A DNA stretch of 64,000 bases, from positions 62,001 through 126,000 of the forward strand of contig CAMVAT010000005.1 of the NCBI GenBank assembly GCA_947165505.1, in the 5' to 3' direction. Under the pieces are notes generated by a model that had not been told where the DNA came from, made no database searches, and saw only the letters and a list, made by a program, of their open reading frames with translations. Source of the DNA: an uncultured Prevotellaceae bacterium. GTDB taxonomy: Bacteria > Bacteroidota > Bacteroidia > Bacteroidales > Bacteroidaceae. Position numbers and translations under genes: made by a program. This document shows, one piece after another, positions 1 to 9,208 of this stretch. The number at the start of each line of letters is the position of its first letter. The stretch's first letter is position 1.

Positions 1-8
1 ATAAAGCA

Positions 9-148
9 GCCTCCCCCGTACCCCCTCCCAAGGAGGGGGACACGCGCGGCGGCGGATCATAGACAAATCATCAACGAACAGAAACAAACATCATTCACCA
101 TCACCCTCCAGCCTGAGCCCCCTCCCTGGGAGGGGGTACGGGGGAGGC
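9..148. repeat. Inverted repeat pair upstream of fumarase
   Basis: Positions 9-29 and 128-148 are perfect reverse complements (21 bp, C-rich on the left arm and G-rich on the right). Each arm continues into a smaller CCTCCC/GGGAGG palindrome. Similar C-rich/G-rich arms occur at 2071-2170, 12076-12110, 20031-20065 and 62488-62518, so this is one member of a dispersed intergenic family. No recognisable promoter box is seen in 1-164. Confidence 0.75.
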
Positions 149-164
149 CTTATCTATCACTATT

Positions 165-1790
165 ATGTCAAAAACACCTGAATTTAAGTATGCGCCCATG
201 TTTCAACTGGGCCAAGACGACACCGAGTACCGCCTGCTGACCAAAGAGGGCGTCAGCCTGGGCGAGTTTGAGGGGAAACCCATCCTGAAAGTGAGCAAGG
301 AAGCCCTGACGCTGTTGGCGCAGGAAGCCTTCCACGATGCCGAGTTCATGCTGCGCCGCAAGCACAACGAGCAGGTGGCCGCCATCCTGGCCGACCCCGA
401 AGCCAGCGAAAACGACAAATACGTGGCACTGCAGTTCCTGCGCAATGCCGAGACAGCCTGCAAGGGCATCCTGCCCTTCTGCCAAGACACCGGCACCGCC
501 ATCATCCACGGCGAGAAAGGCCAGCAGGTGTGGACCGGCTTCGAAGACGAAGAGGCACTGAGCCTGGGCGTGTATAACACCTTCGTGAACGAGAACCTGC
601 GCTACTCGCAGAATGCGCCGCTCAACATGTACGACGAGGTGAACACCCGTTGCAACCTGCCCGCACAGATCGACATCGAGGCCGTAGAGGGCTGCGAATA
701 CCGGTTTGTGATGGTGGCCAAGGGCGGCGGCTCTGCCAACAAGACCTACTTCTACCCTATGACCAAGGCCACCATCCAGAACGAAGGCACGCTGCTGCCC
801 TTCCTCGTAGAGAAGATGAAGAGCCTGGGCACAGCAGCCTGTCCGCCCTACCACATCGCCTTCGTCATCGGCGGCACCTCGGCCGAGAAGAACCTGCTCA
901 CCGTGAAGCTGGCCTCTATCAAATACTACGACAGTCTGCCCACCACGGGCGACGAGACGGGCCGCGCCTTCCGCGACATCGACCTCGAGGAGAAACTGCT
1001 GCGCGAGGCCCGCAACATCGGCCTGGGAGCGCAGTTCGGCGGCAAGGCCTTCGCCCACGACATCCGCGTGATCCGTCTGCCGCGCCACGGAGCCTCTTGC
1101 CCCATCGGCATGGGTGTGTCGTGCAGCGCCGACCGTAACATCAAGGCTAAGATCAATGCCGACGGCGTATGGCTGGAGAAGATGGACTCGAACCCCGGCG
1201 AACTGATTCCCGAGGAGTATGCCAAGGCCGGCGAGGGCAAGAACCAAATCGTCATCGACCTGAACCAAGGCATCGACGCCGTGCGCAAGGAACTGACGAA
1301 GTATCCTGTTTCCACCCGCGTGAACCTGAAGGGCACCATCATCGTGGCTCGCGACATCGCCCACGCCAAGCTGAAGGCCCGTCTGGATGCAGGCGAGGAG
1401 ATGCCCGCCTACTTCAAAGACCATCCCGTGCTCTATGCCGGACCGGCCAAGACGCCTCAGGGCTATCCCTGCGGTTCGATGGGTCCCACCACGGCCAACC
1501 GCATGGATCCCTACGTGGATGAGTTCCAAGACCATGGTGCCTCGCTGGTGATGATAGCCAAGGGCAACCGTTCGCAGGTGGTGACCGACGCTTGCAAGAA
1601 GCACGGCGGATTCTATCTGGGCAGCATCGGCGGCGTGGCAGCCGTGCTCAGCCAGACGAGCATCAAGTCGATCGAGTGCGTAGAGTATCCCGAACTGGGC
1701 ATGGAGGCCATCTGGAAGATCGAGGTCGAAGACTTCCCCGCCTTCATCCTCGTAGATGACAAAGGCAACGACTTCTTCAAAACGCTCTAA
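165..1790 (+). CDS. fumA: Fumarate hydratase, class I (iron-sulfur)
   Basis: This 541-aa protein is the fused two-domain class I fumarase, which interconverts fumarate and malate in the cytoplasm. Class I enzymes carry a [4Fe-4S] cluster. Three cysteines fit the spacing of the ligands known in the E. coli enzyme: C106 (LPFCQDTG), C226 (TAACPPYH) and C320 (GVSCSADRN). The C-terminal half has the swivelling domain with a [12 protein letters not shown] stretch. In anaerobic Bacteroidales this enzyme normally works in the reductive branch from oxaloacetate to succinate. It starts just after an inverted repeat, and no Bacteroidetes -7 box is obvious before it. Length and motifs are complete. The long antisense reading frame over the gene is a shadow produced by GC-rich codon use. 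Confidence 0.96.
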   Translation: MSKTPEFKYAPMFQLGQDDTEYRLLTKEGVSLGEFEGKPILKVSKEALTLLAQEAFHDAEFMLRRKHNEQVAAILADPEASENDKYVALQFLRNAETACKGILPFCQDTGTAIIHGEKGQQVWTGFEDEEALSLGVYNTFVNENLRYSQNAPLNMYDEVNTRCNLPAQIDIEAVEGCEYRFVMVAKGGGSANKTYFYPMTKATIQNEGTLLPFLVEKMKSLGTAACPPYHIAFVIGGTSAEKNLLTVKLASIKYYDSLPTTGDETGRAFRDIDLEEKLLREARNIGLGAQFGGKAFAHDIRVIRLPRHGASCPIGMGVSCSADRNIKAKINADGVWLEKMDSNPGELIPEEYAKAGEGKNQIVIDLNQGIDAVRKELTKYPVSTRVNLKGTIIVARDIAHAKLKARLDAGEEMPAYFKDHPVLYAGPAKTPQGYPCGSMGPTTANRMDPYVDEFQDHGASLVMIAKGNRSQVVTDACKKHGGFYLGSIGGVAAVLSQTSIKSIECVEYPELGMEAIWKIEVEDFPAFILVDDKGNDFFKTL

Positions 1791-2254
1791 ACAGCCAACA
1801 ATGAGCTGCCGCGACACGAAGGAGTGTCAAAGCACTTGATTACTTTTCAACAACGGATTTCTCTTCTACAACGGATTTCACGGATGAAACGGATTTACAC
1901 TTGCTGATGATCAGCAATTAAAAAAATCTGTATCTTCCGTGAAATCAGTTGTTTTGTTATATTTGGCACCCTCTTAATCATATCCGGTGCACGTTGACGC
2001 TAGCAGGCATCATATTCGGTGCACGTTGACGCATGCAGGCATCATATTCGGTGCACGTTGACGCTAGCAGGCTCCCCTCCTTGGAAGGAGGGGAAGGGGT
2101 GGTTGATAAAATAGGTAATAACCTTGTTTTACATACCACCCCCTACCCCTCCTTTGGAAAAGGAGGGGAACTGATTACCACGACAATCACGACAAATGGA
2201 GGCCAGAACTCTCGACACTAAAAGAACACTCAACACTCGACACTCAACACTCAA
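1791..2254. other. Gene-free spacer with several repeat families
   Basis: This 460-bp stretch holds no credible gene. In order it contains: a direct repeat of an AACGGATTT-type sequence at 1850-1890; the three 32-bp tandem copies at 1977-2072; a C-rich/G-rich inverted repeat pair (about 2071-2101 and 2136-2170); and short AACACTCAACACT-type tandem units (about 2222-2255). The 62-codon frame at 2033-2221 is translated repeat sequence. Confidence 0.7.
1977..2072. repeat. Three tandem 32-bp direct repeats
   Basis: Three contiguous units lie at 1977-2008, 2009-2040 and 2041-2072. Each has the form ATCATATYCGGTGCACG followed by TTGACGC and GCAGGC. Units 1 and 3 differ at one base. Unit 2 has ATG in place of TAG near its end. 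Each unit contains the palindrome GTGCAC. There are no spacers, so this is not a CRISPR array. Confidence 0.9.
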
Positions 2255-2291
2255 CAAAAAAAGTGGAGCCCGATTCACATCGTACTCCACT
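2255..2291 (-). terminator. Terminator of the BspA / small-protein unit
   Basis: On the minus strand AGTGGAG (2285-2291) pairs with CTCCACT (2262-2268), followed by a run of seven or eight T (2255-2262 read on the minus strand). It lies about 50 bp past the stop of the 89-aa gene. Confidence 0.65.
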
Positions 2292-2339
2292 CAAGTGCTA
2301 TTAAAATTACCTTTTTTGTTTAAGGAATCTTGATTTTAA

Positions 2340-2609
2340 TCAGTCTTCCCAGAGACTGGTATTGCCACGGCTGAAGAGGTCGTCAGCGTCGTCACCAGCC
2401 ACGGGAATCACGGTGCCTTCTTGCGAGAATCCCACGGTTTTGCCAGCATGTCCCTCGTTGATCCAAGCGTCTTTGGCATATTGGTTCTGTTCCACTTTTT
2501 CGCCCCAATAGGCGTTGGGCTTGACTATGATTCGTTTGCTGGCGCAGATGATGGAGAGAGTCTCAGCTGCTATCAATTCCACTTCGGGCTTAATATATCT
2601 GTTTTTCAT
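2340..2609 (-). CDS. Small protein with KxRYIKPEVE leader, unknown function
   Basis: This 89-aa protein begins MKNRYIKPEVELIAAETLSI and ends in an acidic, aromatic tail (NTSLWED). It has no membrane segment and no clear signal peptide. From general knowledge, short Bacteroides/Prevotella proteins of 60-100 aa with a K-x-x-Y-I-x-P start and acidic end are common and uncharacterised. It begins 20 bp after the stop of the BspA-like gene on the same strand and precedes a hairpin terminator, so the two are probably cotranscribed. A role beside the surface protein, or as a modified peptide precursor, would be speculation. The reading frame is well supported by its position and start. Confidence 0.7.
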   Translation of the reverse strand: MKNRYIKPEVELIAAETLSIICASKRIIVKPNAYWGEKVEQNQYAKDAWINEGHAGKTVGFSQEGTVIPVAGDDADDLFSRGNTSLWED

Positions 2610-2629
2610 ATCTGTGTCCTCCTTCTCTA

Positions 2630-5600
2630 TTATTTCACCATATATTTCTTACCGTTCACGATATAGAGGCCCTTAGGCAGTCCTTCGAGCGAGGTGTTGC
2701 CCGTGCGCACCACCTGTCCCTTGACGTTATACACCACGTTCAGATGGATTTTCTGGACTGGTTCGTTGTTGCGCTCGGCTTCTTCCAGGATTTCCTCGAT
2801 GGCGGTCGGAGTCACCTCTTCCCATTCGCCAATAGCCACATTAAATCCATTAGCAGCAGCCTCATAGTCAAGGAAATCCTCAATATTGGCGATGGCAACA
2901 GCATCAGGTTTGATGATGGCTGTATATTGTGACCACTTGTTACCAGATGTCTGTTTCTTGCGATAGTATTTGGGATATTTCGCATACACCTCTCGAACAA
3001 TGGTATTCGTACCTGTCTGTGTTATTACAGTCTGCGTCTTTACAGTCTTGTTGTAGTTGCCTGAGCCATCTGTAACATCAGTATATGTACCATGAGCAGG
3101 GATGAAACGATACGTACCTGTTCCTGCAGTTACAGCTACGAAAGTGGTCGGCTCAAAATCACCTGTGCCATTTGTGTTATATACATATTCATCTGCACCT
3201 TCACGAAGTTTGTATGTGCCTTTCACATTTTCCGCCACTTTCTCAAAAGCAGAAGGCGTAAAGTCACCTTGGTTGGCACCTTTATACTCATAGTGCGCAG
3301 GTACCAAATCCCAATCACCATACTGTTGTGCTGTCCACTCTGTGGCCTTGTAGGGATATCCAGTTGGGCCATTATATTGGAGGTCAGATTTGTGCTCTGT
3401 GTACCCGGTAGCATGCCAATTTATATCCTTAAATGTAACATCGTGTGTTCCGTTTCCTGCGCCCACATATTCATATATTTTAAACGATTTAAAATTACCT
3501 GTCCCTGAAGCATTAGGAGTATAACCAGTGACTATGTAACCTTGCCAACCAGTCCATTGATTATAATGGTATTTCCCATTTGCATCTTGAGAGTAATGGG
3601 CTTCCTCAGAGTTTGAAGCCTCGAAAATCCCATCAAAATCTCCATCCGCATTCTCGGTAAAGAAATATAGCGTTTCTTTTACTATATATGCGCCTCCATC
3701 AACGGCATTTTCCGTATCAACTGCATAATTGCTATTACCTGTATATTCATAGTATGTCACTGGCACATTTCCATTGTATTGTCCAGAATTGTCATCCACA
3801 TGCTGGAAAGCCGACACTACGTAATTTCCCTGTCCGTTTCCTTTATAGACATACTCGTCTGGAACATATACATAAGAACCAGTACCTGACTCAACGGAAG
3901 TGAATGCAGTGGGATTAAACGTTCCATTAGCATCATAAACCATATCCGCAGGATTGAGGTTTAGGTCGTATGATCCAGTACCAGAAGTTACGGTCTCAAA
4001 TGCACTTGGCTTGTAGTCACCACCAGTTACACCTACATACTCATAGCTATCATCTACGAATTCATACTGCACATTACCACCGGTACCAACATATGTATAT
4101 TCATATACGGGATTACCGTGCTCGTCAGTAACATCTTCGGTATCTTCAGAAAAAATAGGTACTTCTATTGTTTCTGTTTCCCCTGTCTTCTCTACTGCGA
4201 GGAAATAAGAAGGCGTGGGCATCACTTTCGCGCCATTTCCATCAACGGCATCGCTTTCACTCTCCTTACCAACATTACCGATGAAAGTATAACTACCGCC
4301 GGCTTTATTGGTCTTTGGATTTACAAAAGCTGTTTGTCCACCTTTGTTTTGTCCACTCTCCATTTTCTGATCATCAATCGTAGCGATTTTGGTCACAGCC
4401 TGCTCAGTAGTGGTCCACGGAGTTCCAATACGTTCTTCTACTGAAACAAAGTTACAAGTAGTCGGGTTTCCAGGAGCAGCACCTACTGAAGGGTGAATCA
4501 TATAGGGATGACCTGCTAATGGTATGATATTTTTGATAGAAAGATATAGCGAATGTTGTGCACCCTCTTCAGCCGTGTGGTTCTTAGGATCGTATGTACT
4601 TGGAACATCCTCCACATAAGAACCAACCCTATTACCATCTTTACCATCCAAAAGCCAATATGTGTAGAAATTCTTATCAAATTTAACACCAAAGCCTGCA
4701 TCAACCTCGCGTGTCTCCTTAAATACTCTTTCATAGTAATTATCATCAGAGTCCATATAATAGGTTTTCGCAACATCATCAAAATGGAAGACAAGCGCAT
4801 ACACCCAATCATTCTCTTTCGACTCAGGCTGCTCTATCAACTCCGCGCCTACAAACTCGGTAATCTCACACTTTTGATTGAATGCTTCAAAGAGTTGGTT
4901 GTCGGTGAGGTGCCATGGAAAACACATGGTGTACCATGTGTCATCATATTCCTTAGAGAATATTTTCTTTTCCTCTTCGACTACACCAGTCATCAAGGGG
5001 AACTGACGCCATGCAATTCGTGTCTGAACAGGATTGTCATTTTCATCGAGATACCCAACAGCACCAGCGTAACGGCGAATGTAGTAGTCTGACTGAACAG
5101 GCCATGCTCGTAACTCCTCACACTCTTCACAATCCTCAGAGCAAACACCGCCACTCTCAGTACAACCATCAAGTGTACAAGTATGTTGGTGGTCACAACC
5201 CGTGATCAACTCACTATCGCTATTACCTTTATTACCATGGAATAAATCGTCATAAACATGCGAACCGATTCCATAGCCATCTGAAAGCCACTGGTGACCG
5301 TTGCTAGCATCTTGCATCTTCTTGATTTTATAGCCTGTAATGTCCTTGTCTGCACAATTTGCCATAACTTCAGCTTTCCATGCAGCAAACTCCTCATCGG
5401 TTCCTATACTATCATAAAAGTCACGCATATTGTCAGGAAAGTGCAATAAGGTTAGACAGTTGCCTGTTCCAAGACCAGCAGAACCGGACAGTTCTTCTTG
5501 ATACCATGTCAACGCCTCTTCCCTGCCTACATGGCAATTGTCGACACCTTCCTTCTTCCATTTACTATGATCTTTTGACGGGTCGGTATTATTGCCATTA

Positions 5601-7165
5601 ATGTTTTGATCACCAAAAGTGCCAACAGGACAAGTACCTGTGGGAGGGACAGCATAGATAAGAGGAACTTCTTCGGGTGTTTCTGCCAACAAGAAAATGT
5701 CTTTCACGCCAGCATTTGAGATAACGCCATGCCCCATGGTACGTACGTTACGCGGTACTGTGAAACTATGAAGCGATATACACAATGCAAATGCATAACT
5801 ATCAATACGGGTGCAGCTGTTTGGAATACGTATTTCCTCCAACGAGCCACATTGATTGAACATCTTATAACTCACATCCTGCACACCCTCAGAGAGCGTT
5901 ACGTGCTTTATAACCTTACTACCAGAGAAAGTCTGTTCCTTGAAATCACAAGTAGTAACACAGGCCTCCATGGTAAAGTCTGTCATGTTAGGCATGGAGC
6001 CAAAGGCACCCTCACCTACTTCCTGAATTGTCCCAGGCATTTTGAATTGCACTAGACCACATTTGTAGAAAGCTTCGAAACCAACCTTTGTATAATTAGC
6101 ACCTTCTGGAAAAGTAATGCTTGTCAGCAAGCGTGTTTTAGAATTTGAATTGAAAGTACATGGAGGTATTTCTGATAGTGTAGTCGGCATGATAACGCTC
6201 ACAGGTTCGTAGAGGCACATATAATACAACGCATTTGTGTTGGTACACGTGAGTTGACTTGCACCTTCATATTCACCAGTACATGGATTTTCTGTTCCAC
6301 CATAAGAAAGGGTTGATGTAATGTTTACCGCACAGTTTTCTTCAAAGAAGCATTCTGTAAGGTCGAAATCTTGCAGAGCTGTCGATTTGAATAAAGCTGA
6401 AGTTTCACTTTCAGCCAAGTCGCTCTTGGCTATTTGTCCGCCTAAGGTCAGTTTTTGTAAACCATTAGAGTGTGGTTCACCTGTTAACTCATACATTGTA
6501 TGGGTCTGACCACCATTTTCGTAAGTCTCGATAAACAATTTCTCACTAAAGTTTTTGAGATTTCCTTTAACAAACGAATAGGCTGCTAAATGTGACTTGT
6601 CGGGTGTGGCGGCTGTTCCGGCGTATGCGCCCACCACCTTCAGATTGCTGTTTCTGCCATCGCCAGTCTTCAAGGAATACATGTCGGTAACATCCGTCAT
6701 GCCGTTCGGCAGACGGATATACTCCGCACCGGCACCTGACAGTGTTTCGTCGTTTTTTTTGAACGTTGCCGGTCTGAAATCCATGGCTATCACATCGTCA
6801 ACCGTGGTGCCTTCGGCTAATGTCACGCCGCTCAGGTCAATGCTTGGGAAACGTGCGAAACCGGCGCACTCCACAGACGAGAGTGCTGCGAAGTCATCGG
6901 CATTGAGTGTACCTGTAATGACCAGAGTGGTCATGTCGGCAGAGCCTCCGAACCCATGATAGGGGTTGTTTTTGTCGTAGTTGTCGTCACCCGAGAGCGC
7001 AGCCACCCATTCGGCGAGTGCGCCTGCGCGTCTGACATTCATGTTTTGGACTTTCGGATCGTAGCCCGTATTACCCGTGACACCGGATACGACGCCGCTA
7101 ATGTCCGCTGCATTGACTCCCACGGAAGCCAACACTACCCATAATAACAGTAATAGTTTTTTCAT
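2630..7165 (-). CDS. BspA-like leucine-rich-repeat surface protein
   Basis: A 1511-aa secreted protein. Residues 1-19 are a signal peptide (MKKLLLLLWVVLASVGVNA). Roughly residues 200-520 contain BspA/TpLRR (LRR_5) type repeats, for example MPGTIQEVGEGAFGSMPNMT and IPNSCTRIDSYAFALCISL. A cysteine cluster follows (TCTLDGCTESGGVCSEDCEEC). From about residue 1050 to 1400 there is a second, glycine/tyrosine-rich repeat family of the form YVYxGxGxGxYxxSAFxxV. The extreme C-terminus (PKGLYIVNGKKYMVK) matches the ending of other secreted proteins in this window and may be an export/anchoring signal. BspA-type proteins bind host matrix or other bacteria. By eye, the codons for roughly residues 1-190 are more GC-rich than the rest, suggesting a mosaic. 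The 89-aa gene follows in the same direction. Confidence 0.88.
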   Translation of the reverse strand: MKKLLLLLWVVLASVGVNAADISGVVSGVTGNTGYDPKVQNMNVRRAGALAEWVAALSGDDNYDKNNPYHGFGGSADMTTLVITGTLNADDFAALSSVECAGFARFPSIDLSGVTLAEGTTVDDVIAMDFRPATFKKNDETLSGAGAEYIRLPNGMTDVTDMYSLKTGDGRNSNLKVVGAYAGTAATPDKSHLAAYSFVKGNLKNFSEKLFIETYENGGQTHTMYELTGEPHSNGLQKLTLGGQIAKSDLAESETSALFKSTALQDFDLTECFFEENCAVNITSTLSYGGTENPCTGEYEGASQLTCTNTNALYYMCLYEPVSVIMPTTLSEIPPCTFNSNSKTRLLTSITFPEGANYTKVGFEAFYKCGLVQFKMPGTIQEVGEGAFGSMPNMTDFTMEACVTTCDFKEQTFSGSKVIKHVTLSEGVQDVSYKMFNQCGSLEEIRIPNSCTRIDSYAFALCISLHSFTVPRNVRTMGHGVISNAGVKDIFLLAETPEEVPLIYAVPPTGTCPVGTFGDQNINGNNTDPSKDHSKWKKEGVDNCHVGREEALTWYQEELSGSAGLGTGNCLTLLHFPDNMRDFYDSIGTDEEFAAWKAEVMANCADKDITGYKIKKMQDASNGHQWLSDGYGIGSHVYDDLFHGNKGNSDSELITGCDHQHTCTLDGCTESGGVCSEDCEECEELRAWPVQSDYYIRRYAGAVGYLDENDNPVQTRIAWRQFPLMTGVVEEEKKIFSKEYDDTWYTMCFPWHLTDNQLFEAFNQKCEITEFVGAELIEQPESKENDWVYALVFHFDDVAKTYYMDSDDNYYERVFKETREVDAGFGVKFDKNFYTYWLLDGKDGNRVGSYVEDVPSTYDPKNHTAEEGAQHSLYLSIKNIIPLAGHPYMIHPSVGAAPGNPTTCNFVSVEERIGTPWTTTEQAVTKIATIDDQKMESGQNKGGQTAFVNPKTNKAGGSYTFIGNVGKESESDAVDGNGAKVMPTPSYFLAVEKTGETETIEVPIFSEDTEDVTDEHGNPVYEYTYVGTGGNVQYEFVDDSYEYVGVTGGDYKPSAFETVTSGTGSYDLNLNPADMVYDANGTFNPTAFTSVESGTGSYVYVPDEYVYKGNGQGNYVVSAFQHVDDNSGQYNGNVPVTYYEYTGNSNYAVDTENAVDGGAYIVKETLYFFTENADGDFDGIFEASNSEEAHYSQDANGKYHYNQWTGWQGYIVTGYTPNASGTGNFKSFKIYEYVGAGNGTHDVTFKDINWHATGYTEHKSDLQYNGPTGYPYKATEWTAQQYGDWDLVPAHYEYKGANQGDFTPSAFEKVAENVKGTYKLREGADEYVYNTNGTGDFEPTTFVAVTAGTGTYRFIPAHGTYTDVTDGSGNYNKTVKTQTVITQTGTNTIVREVYAKYPKYYRKKQTSGNKWSQYTAIIKPDAVAIANIEDFLDYEAAANGFNVAIGEWEEVTPTAIEEILEEAERNNEPVQKIHLNVVYNVKGQVVRTGNTSLEGLPKGLYIVNGKKYMVK

Positions 7166-7724
7166 TGATTTGTAAATATTTATTATTTATGTTTTACGTT
7201 TTACAGTCAAGCCTCATGGGCTGTAGATTTGCTCCTTGGTCTCTGTTTTTCCGGGGCTGTTTTGTCAAAAAAGGAAAAATAACAAGGGAGGCGTTGACAG
7301 AGACTGGAACCAGCTCGTATTGACGGGAGGCGCCTATTGTTAGTTTTTGTCAGGTTATAAAGTGTAAAAAGTGGCACTGGGGTCTCACGACTTAGTGCCT
7401 GTGCAAAGTTACAAAAAAAATTCCTTTAATATAAATCTCGTCCTCACGGACTTGTTGATATTCTTCTGATTTACAATACGTTGATTGTATCTATTGATAG
7501 CAGAATTTCATTGCAAGCGCACAAGAATTACTTTTCCGCCGCTGCAAAATTACGAATTATTATGAACATAGAATTTTTTTACATTAAAAATTTTTCCTTA
7601 TTAACTTTTTTTAAAATAGCAAATGTTTTCATTTTAGATGTCAATTTCTGCTGGTTTCTATTTATTTTATGTTTTTTTTCCTTGATGTCATTCCACCTGT
7701 CATCAGGTATCGGACTCCGCAAGA
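7166..7724. other. AT-rich spacer between BspA-like gene and recombinase
   Basis: No gene is visible; the 97-codon plus-strand frame at 7481-7774 is low-complexity AT-rich sequence running into the recombinase. The region carries the likely BspA promoter (7404-7411). Between promoter and gene, an imperfect hairpin built on AACAA/TTGTT and AGGCG/CGCCT (about 7281-7340) could structure the long leader. Confidence 0.5.
7404..7411 (-). promoter_or_regulatory. Candidate -7 box for the BspA-like gene
   Basis: The minus strand reads TAACTTTG, a match to the Bacteroidetes -7 consensus TAnnTTTG. No clear -33 TTTG is present. It would give a leader of about 230 nt. Confidence 0.45.
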
Positions 7725-8669
7725 TTACTGTCCAAGCTCTTGTTGATGCAGTTCGGCAAGGATTCTCCTGTTGACTGCATTGAGCCGCTTGTCTGCCATA
7801 TCATTGATATAGATGCGGGTGGTGCGCTCGTTGGTGTGTCCGAGTCCCCTCCCGATGACGTCGACGTCGGCATGGCTGGCATATGCCATGGTAGCCCAGG
7901 TATGGCGCGCGGTATAAGACGTGAGCGGCATTTGCGTGTGCATCTTCATTGCCAGGAGCTTGAGCTGACCGTTATAGAGCGCCAGTTGGTTCCGGTATCG
8001 TCTGAATTGCACCTCGGGTGAAGCATTGAAGAGAATCGGGAAGACGAAAGGTCCCTTCTGGGCGCCTCTGCGCTCGATGATCTCTCTAAGGCATTTCTCG
8101 ATGTGGACAGTAATCATTTGCCCGGTTTTCCTACGGTAATAGGTGAATTCGTCGCCTTTGATTTGGTCTTTCCTCAGGTATGCCATATCTATGAACGGCA
8201 TGCCGCAGGCGAAGAGCGAGAAGAGGAAATAGTCGCGTGTGCGGGCTAATCCCCGGCATCCCGCAAGCTCCATGGTCATCAGTTTTCTGACCATGAGTCT
8301 GGAGATGGCTCTCTTCGGTGTTTTCATCACGCCTGTGTAAGCCCCTTTGAAAGGCGGACGTCTAGGAGTCATCGCATAGGCTTCGCACACCTTATTATAT
8401 AATGCGCGCAGCGAACGGATGTAGCACGAGGATGTGTTGCGGCTCACACCATGGGCACGCAGCCATTTCTCGTAGCGAGAGACCAGCTCGGGGGTAACCT
8501 CTCTGAAAGAGATGACCTTGCCGCAGAACTGCCGCAAAGACCTCAGAGCTGTGTGATAATTAGCAGCCGTGCAAGGACTGCTCAACTCGATGAACCGTTC
8601 GGCTAAAGCATCAAACGGTTGTGTGGACGTGCGTCCACGTCGTGGAAAGAATTCATATCCTGTTTCCAT
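7725..8669 (-). CDS. Tyrosine recombinase, Bacteroidetes invertase/integrase family
   Basis: A phage-integrase-type site-specific recombinase, 314 aa from the chosen start METGYEFF at 8669; an ATG 13 codons earlier is possible but adds only a hydrophobic stub. It has an N-terminal SAM-like DNA-binding domain (about 15-110) and a C-terminal catalytic domain. Catalytic signatures: YYRRKTGQ (Lys), SYTARHTWATMA (Arg II, with Tyr where His is usual, normal in this family), LGHTNERTTRIYI (His and nucleophilic Tyr). The position of Arg I, usually RGM(S/P)FVDMAYL, reads CGMPFIDMAYL, so this Arg appears replaced by Cys. The gene sits head-on behind a surface-protein gene, a common setting for DNA invertases, but no inverted-repeat recombination sites were found. 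It may be a relic or a lineage variant. Confidence 0.85.
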   Translation of the reverse strand: METGYEFFPRRGRTSTQPFDALAERFIELSSPCTAANYHTALRSLRQFCGKVISFREVTPELVSRYEKWLRAHGVSRNTSSCYIRSLRALYNKVCEAYAMTPRRPPFKGAYTGVMKTPKRAISRLMVRKLMTMELAGCRGLARTRDYFLFSLFACGMPFIDMAYLRKDQIKGDEFTYYRRKTGQMITVHIEKCLREIIERRGAQKGPFVFPILFNASPEVQFRRYRNQLALYNGQLKLLAMKMHTQMPLTSYTARHTWATMAYASHADVDVIGRGLGHTNERTTRIYINDMADKRLNAVNRRILAELHQQELGQ

Positions 8670-8786
8670 AAACAAAAAAAGATAATAAACGATACGGGAA
8701 TATCCCATACCTTCAGCACTTCTTATTTACCTTTTTCTGCTATGGCACAGAAAAGAACCATCCTTGATAGTTATGTTTTTCTTCGG

Positions 8787-8794
8787 CAAATATA
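8787..8794 (-). promoter_or_regulatory. Candidate -7 box for the recombinase
   Basis: The minus strand reads TATATTTG, matching TAnnTTTG. It lies about 120 nt before the chosen start of the recombinase. The -33 region is AT-rich without an exact TTTG. Confidence 0.45.
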
Positions 8795-8830
8795 AAAAAA
8801 AATTTTAATATAAAACCCTTTGAGAGAAAA

Positions 8831-8880
8831 AAAAAATCGATAAATTGTTCTGAATCAGACAAAAAATGATTCGATTTTTT
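8831..8880. repeat. Inverted repeat between two divergent promoters
   Basis: AAAAAATCGA (8831-8840) and TCGATTTTTT (8871-8880) form 10-bp arms, with a smaller TCTGA/TCAGA palindrome inside. It can act as a terminator in either direction or as an operator. It lies between the recombinase -7 box (8787) and the GH9 -7 box (8913). Confidence 0.6.
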
Positions 8881-8912
8881 CTGCTTACGAAGATAGAGCT
8901 CGAGTTAATTTG

Positions 8913-8920
8913 TATCTTTG
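8913..8920 (+). promoter_or_regulatory. Candidate -7 box for the GH9 gene
   Basis: TATCTTTG matches the Bacteroidetes -7 consensus. The leader to 9209 would be about 280 nt. It contains two imperfect copies of GCTTYGCTCAATAAA (about 9020-9035 and 9051-9066). No gene is seen in 8921-9208. Confidence 0.45.
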
Positions 8921-9208
8921 CCACAAAATCTATCAGATTTGCCAACCGACAAAGATGCATTTATTTGGTGCCTTCTTCTCTATCGACTGCATCGGCATGC
9001 GAAGTATAAAAAAAGTGCTTCGCTCAATAAAGGAGTATATAATCAAAAAACGCTTTGCTCAATAAAAAGAAATAAAAACGCTAACGCATAAAAAGCGCCA
9101 AGGCGCCAGGGGAAAAGGAAGAATGGTTTTCTCGATTAAACCTTTTGCCGCTTCGTGCGTCAAATTATTTATTACACTCACCCTATCCACTAACTATTAA
9201 CGACCATC

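Noticed and set aside
168..1817. 549-codon antisense frame over the fumarase gene
   Set aside because: It mirrors a complete class I fumarase with conserved cysteines. Long antisense frames are expected from GC-rich codon use, and its translation is low-complexity (Leu/Val/His/Gly-rich).
1977..2072. Possible CRISPR array
   Set aside because: The repeats are contiguous with no unique spacers, and no cas genes are present.
7166..7724. Invertible promoter controlled by the neighbouring recombinase
   Set aside because: No pair of inverted repeats of adequate length flanking the promoter was found by eye; only short hairpins are present.
7481..7774. 97-codon plus-strand frame
   Set aside because: AT-rich low-complexity translation with no ribosome-binding site; it runs into the recombinase gene on the other strand.
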